Source of the DNA: Deltaproteobacteria bacterium
Lineage (GTDB): Bacteria > Myxococcota_A > Polyangia > Polyangiales > Houyiibacteriaceae
DNA: 7,445 nucleotides
Direction of reading: 5' to 3'
Assembly: GCA_019309605.1 (NCBI GenBank)
Contig: JAFDFW010000191.1
Coordinates: 1-7,445, forward strand
Of this stretch, positions 6,702 through 7,445 are shown one piece after another. The translations under genes were made by a program, and so were the position numbers. The notes beneath the pieces were generated by a model. That model made no database searches. It saw only the letters and a list, made by a program, of their open reading frames with translations, and was not told where the DNA came from. The first letter of the stretch is position 1, and each line of letters opens with the position of its first letter.

Positions 6702-7241
6702 TCATTCCACCTTGAGTTGCATCGCCACCGTTCGCTGTTCGAGGATACAGTTTTCTTCGGTGCACATGGCAAAGGAAACGTCACAGGTCACTTCGTGGTC
6801 CCCTGCCGCCGACGGCTCCACCGCCGCGAGGAAACGTACCTTGTCCTCGCCAAACTCTTTCGCGTCGTCTTTGACGAGCTCGTTCTTCTTCAGCGCAACC
6901 CCTGGCGCCGCCTTCAGATCGACCCGGATCGGGTACTCCAGATTGACATGCCACTCGCCGCGGCCCTCCAGGGCGATCTCGACCTCACCCGACTTGCCAA
7001 TCGTGTACCCCGCTTGGGTTGGAGTGACGGCGAGAAGGAACGAGCCAGTCTCGATACTCGGGCCGGCGGGCTCGTCGGACTTTTTCGCGGCGGCGGGCGC
7101 TGTGGCCGCCTCCTTGAGGTGCTCGGCGTGGTCGTGCTTCGAGTGGTCGTGTTCGGCTGCTTGGGGCGCCGGGGCGCCTCGCTCGCAACCGGCCAGCAGC
7201 GTCAGTAGCGTCAGGATTAACGGTAAGGGCCGAATACGCAT
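6702..7241 (-). CDS. His-rich predicted lipoprotein with C-terminal cysteine motif
   Basis: A 179-residue exported lipoprotein of unknown function. MRIRPLPLILTLLTLLAGC is a signal peptide ending in a lipobox, with Cys19 as the lipidation site; anchoring in the outer or inner membrane facing the periplasm is likely. Residues 30-41 (EHDHSKHDHAEH) hold five histidines and could bind zinc, copper or nickel. An Ala/Pro/Lys linker leads to a beta-rich domain (about 65-179) with Cys153, Cys160 and Cys165. The MCTEENC motif near its end recalls DsbD N-terminal-like immunoglobulin folds that use a Cys pair, but this is only a motif resemblance. The ATG at 7239-7241 has GGAG eight bases upstream; the ATG at 7247 and GTG at 7250 are in-frame alternatives adding two or three residues. 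The TGA is one base from the prkA ATG, so co-expression with prkA is very likely. Confidence -1.
   Translation of the reverse strand: MRIRPLPLILTLLTLLAGCERGAPAPQAAEHDHSKHDHAEHLKEAATAPAAAKKSDEPAGPSIETGSFLLAVTPTQAGYTIGKSGEVEIALEGRGEWHVNLEYPIRVDLKAAPGVALKKNELVKDDAKEFGEDKVRFLAAVEPSAAGDHEVTCDVSFAMCTEENCILEQRTVAMQLKVE
6707..6713 (-). promoter_or_regulatory. Ribosome binding site of prkA inside the lipoprotein gene end
   Basis: AAGGTGG on the minus strand lies six bases before the prkA ATG and within the last codons of the lipoprotein gene, which ends in TGAGATG. This arrangement is typical of translational coupling and fixes the prkA start at 6700. Confidence -1.
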
Positions 7242-7249
7242 CTTCATCA

Positions 7250-7253
7250 CTCC
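7250..7253 (-). promoter_or_regulatory. Ribosome binding site deciding the lipoprotein start
   Basis: GGAG on the minus strand is eight bases before the ATG at 7241. It overlaps the GTG at 7250 and is only two bases from the ATG at 7247, so it favours the third candidate start. The signal peptide is intact in all three versions. Confidence -1.
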
Positions 7254-7294
7254 GTGCTTAGTCTACGATGGAGGCCGCGGTTACGTCGAACGCC

Positions 7295-7311
7295 AAGCCA
7301 AATTGGGGCTT
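7295..7311. repeat. Short imperfect stem-loop at the end of the edge gene
   Basis: AAGCC (7295-7299) pairs with GGCTT (7307-7311), with an inner CCAA/TTGG pairing possible. It overlaps the stop codon of the edge gene. No T-run follows on either strand, so a terminator role is weakly supported. Confidence -1.
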
Positions 7312-7445
7312 AGGGCTCGAGCACCTCGACCTCGGTGTGGGGGTCCTTCGCTGGCTGGCGAAGGAGAAACTCGATTTTGTCGCGAACCGCATCCGAATCG
7401 GGCGACAGGTGCCAGTGAGCGAGCAGCTCGGGCGAGCCGGGGTCC
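7310..7445 (-). CDS. Unidentified protein, C-terminal end only
   Basis: The last 44 codons and a TAA stop (7310-7312) of a gene entering from the right edge. The frame ends in LLRQPAKDPHTEVEVLEP and contains LLAHWHLSPDSDAVRDKI. It is supported by strong G/C preference at third positions and an acidic, plausible composition, unlike the other open frames here. I do not recognise the family. It lies 68 bases upstream of the lipoprotein start on the same strand, so it may belong to the same transcript. Confidence -1.
   Translation of the reverse strand, partial: DPGSPELLAHWHLSPDSDAVRDKIEFLLRQPAKDPHTEVEVLEP

Overview
The window is ordinary, gene-dense, high-GC bacterial chromosome with strong GC bias at third codon positions. 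A lipobox protein, a PrkA kinase, a bifunctional Nnr and an ECF sigma factor together suggest a Gram-negative lineage such as Myxococcota or a related deltaproteobacterial group. That placement is inferred from gene content and composition only. I see no tRNA, rRNA, CRISPR array, insertion sequence, phage gene or attachment site.

Left part, minus strand (1-2792): three genes read leftwards. The order is nnr (NAD(P)HX repair, 1281-2792), an ECF sigma factor (619-1137) and a rhodanese-ThiF/MoeB-type fusion cut by the left edge (1-507). The gaps of 143 and 111 bases are long enough for separate promoters, so a single operon is not certain. A perfect 7-bp inverted repeat sits in the first gap.

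Middle, plus strand (2839-4400): a hotdog-fold acyl-CoA thioesterase is divergent from nnr across only 46 bases. A class I-like polyphosphate kinase 2 (ppk2) follows after 125 bases.

Right part, minus strand (4406-7445): the end of an unidentified gene (7310-7445) is followed by a His-rich lipoprotein (6702-7241). The lipoprotein stop lies one base before the start of prkA (4406-6700), so the two are very likely translationally coupled. prkA converges on ppk2 with five bases between the stop codons.

Functionally this is housekeeping and stress maintenance: repair of damaged nicotinamide cofactors, acyl-CoA hydrolysis, polyphosphate-dependent nucleotide phosphorylation, a PrkA-type AAA+ kinase, and an ECF regulator beside a sulfur-transfer enzyme. 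I found no convincing new multi-gene system. The points most worth checking are a perfect in-frame 42-bp tandem duplication in the PrkA hinge, the lipoprotein-prkA coupling, the rhodanese-first domain order of the ThiF fusion, and the sigma factor with no neighbouring anti-sigma gene.
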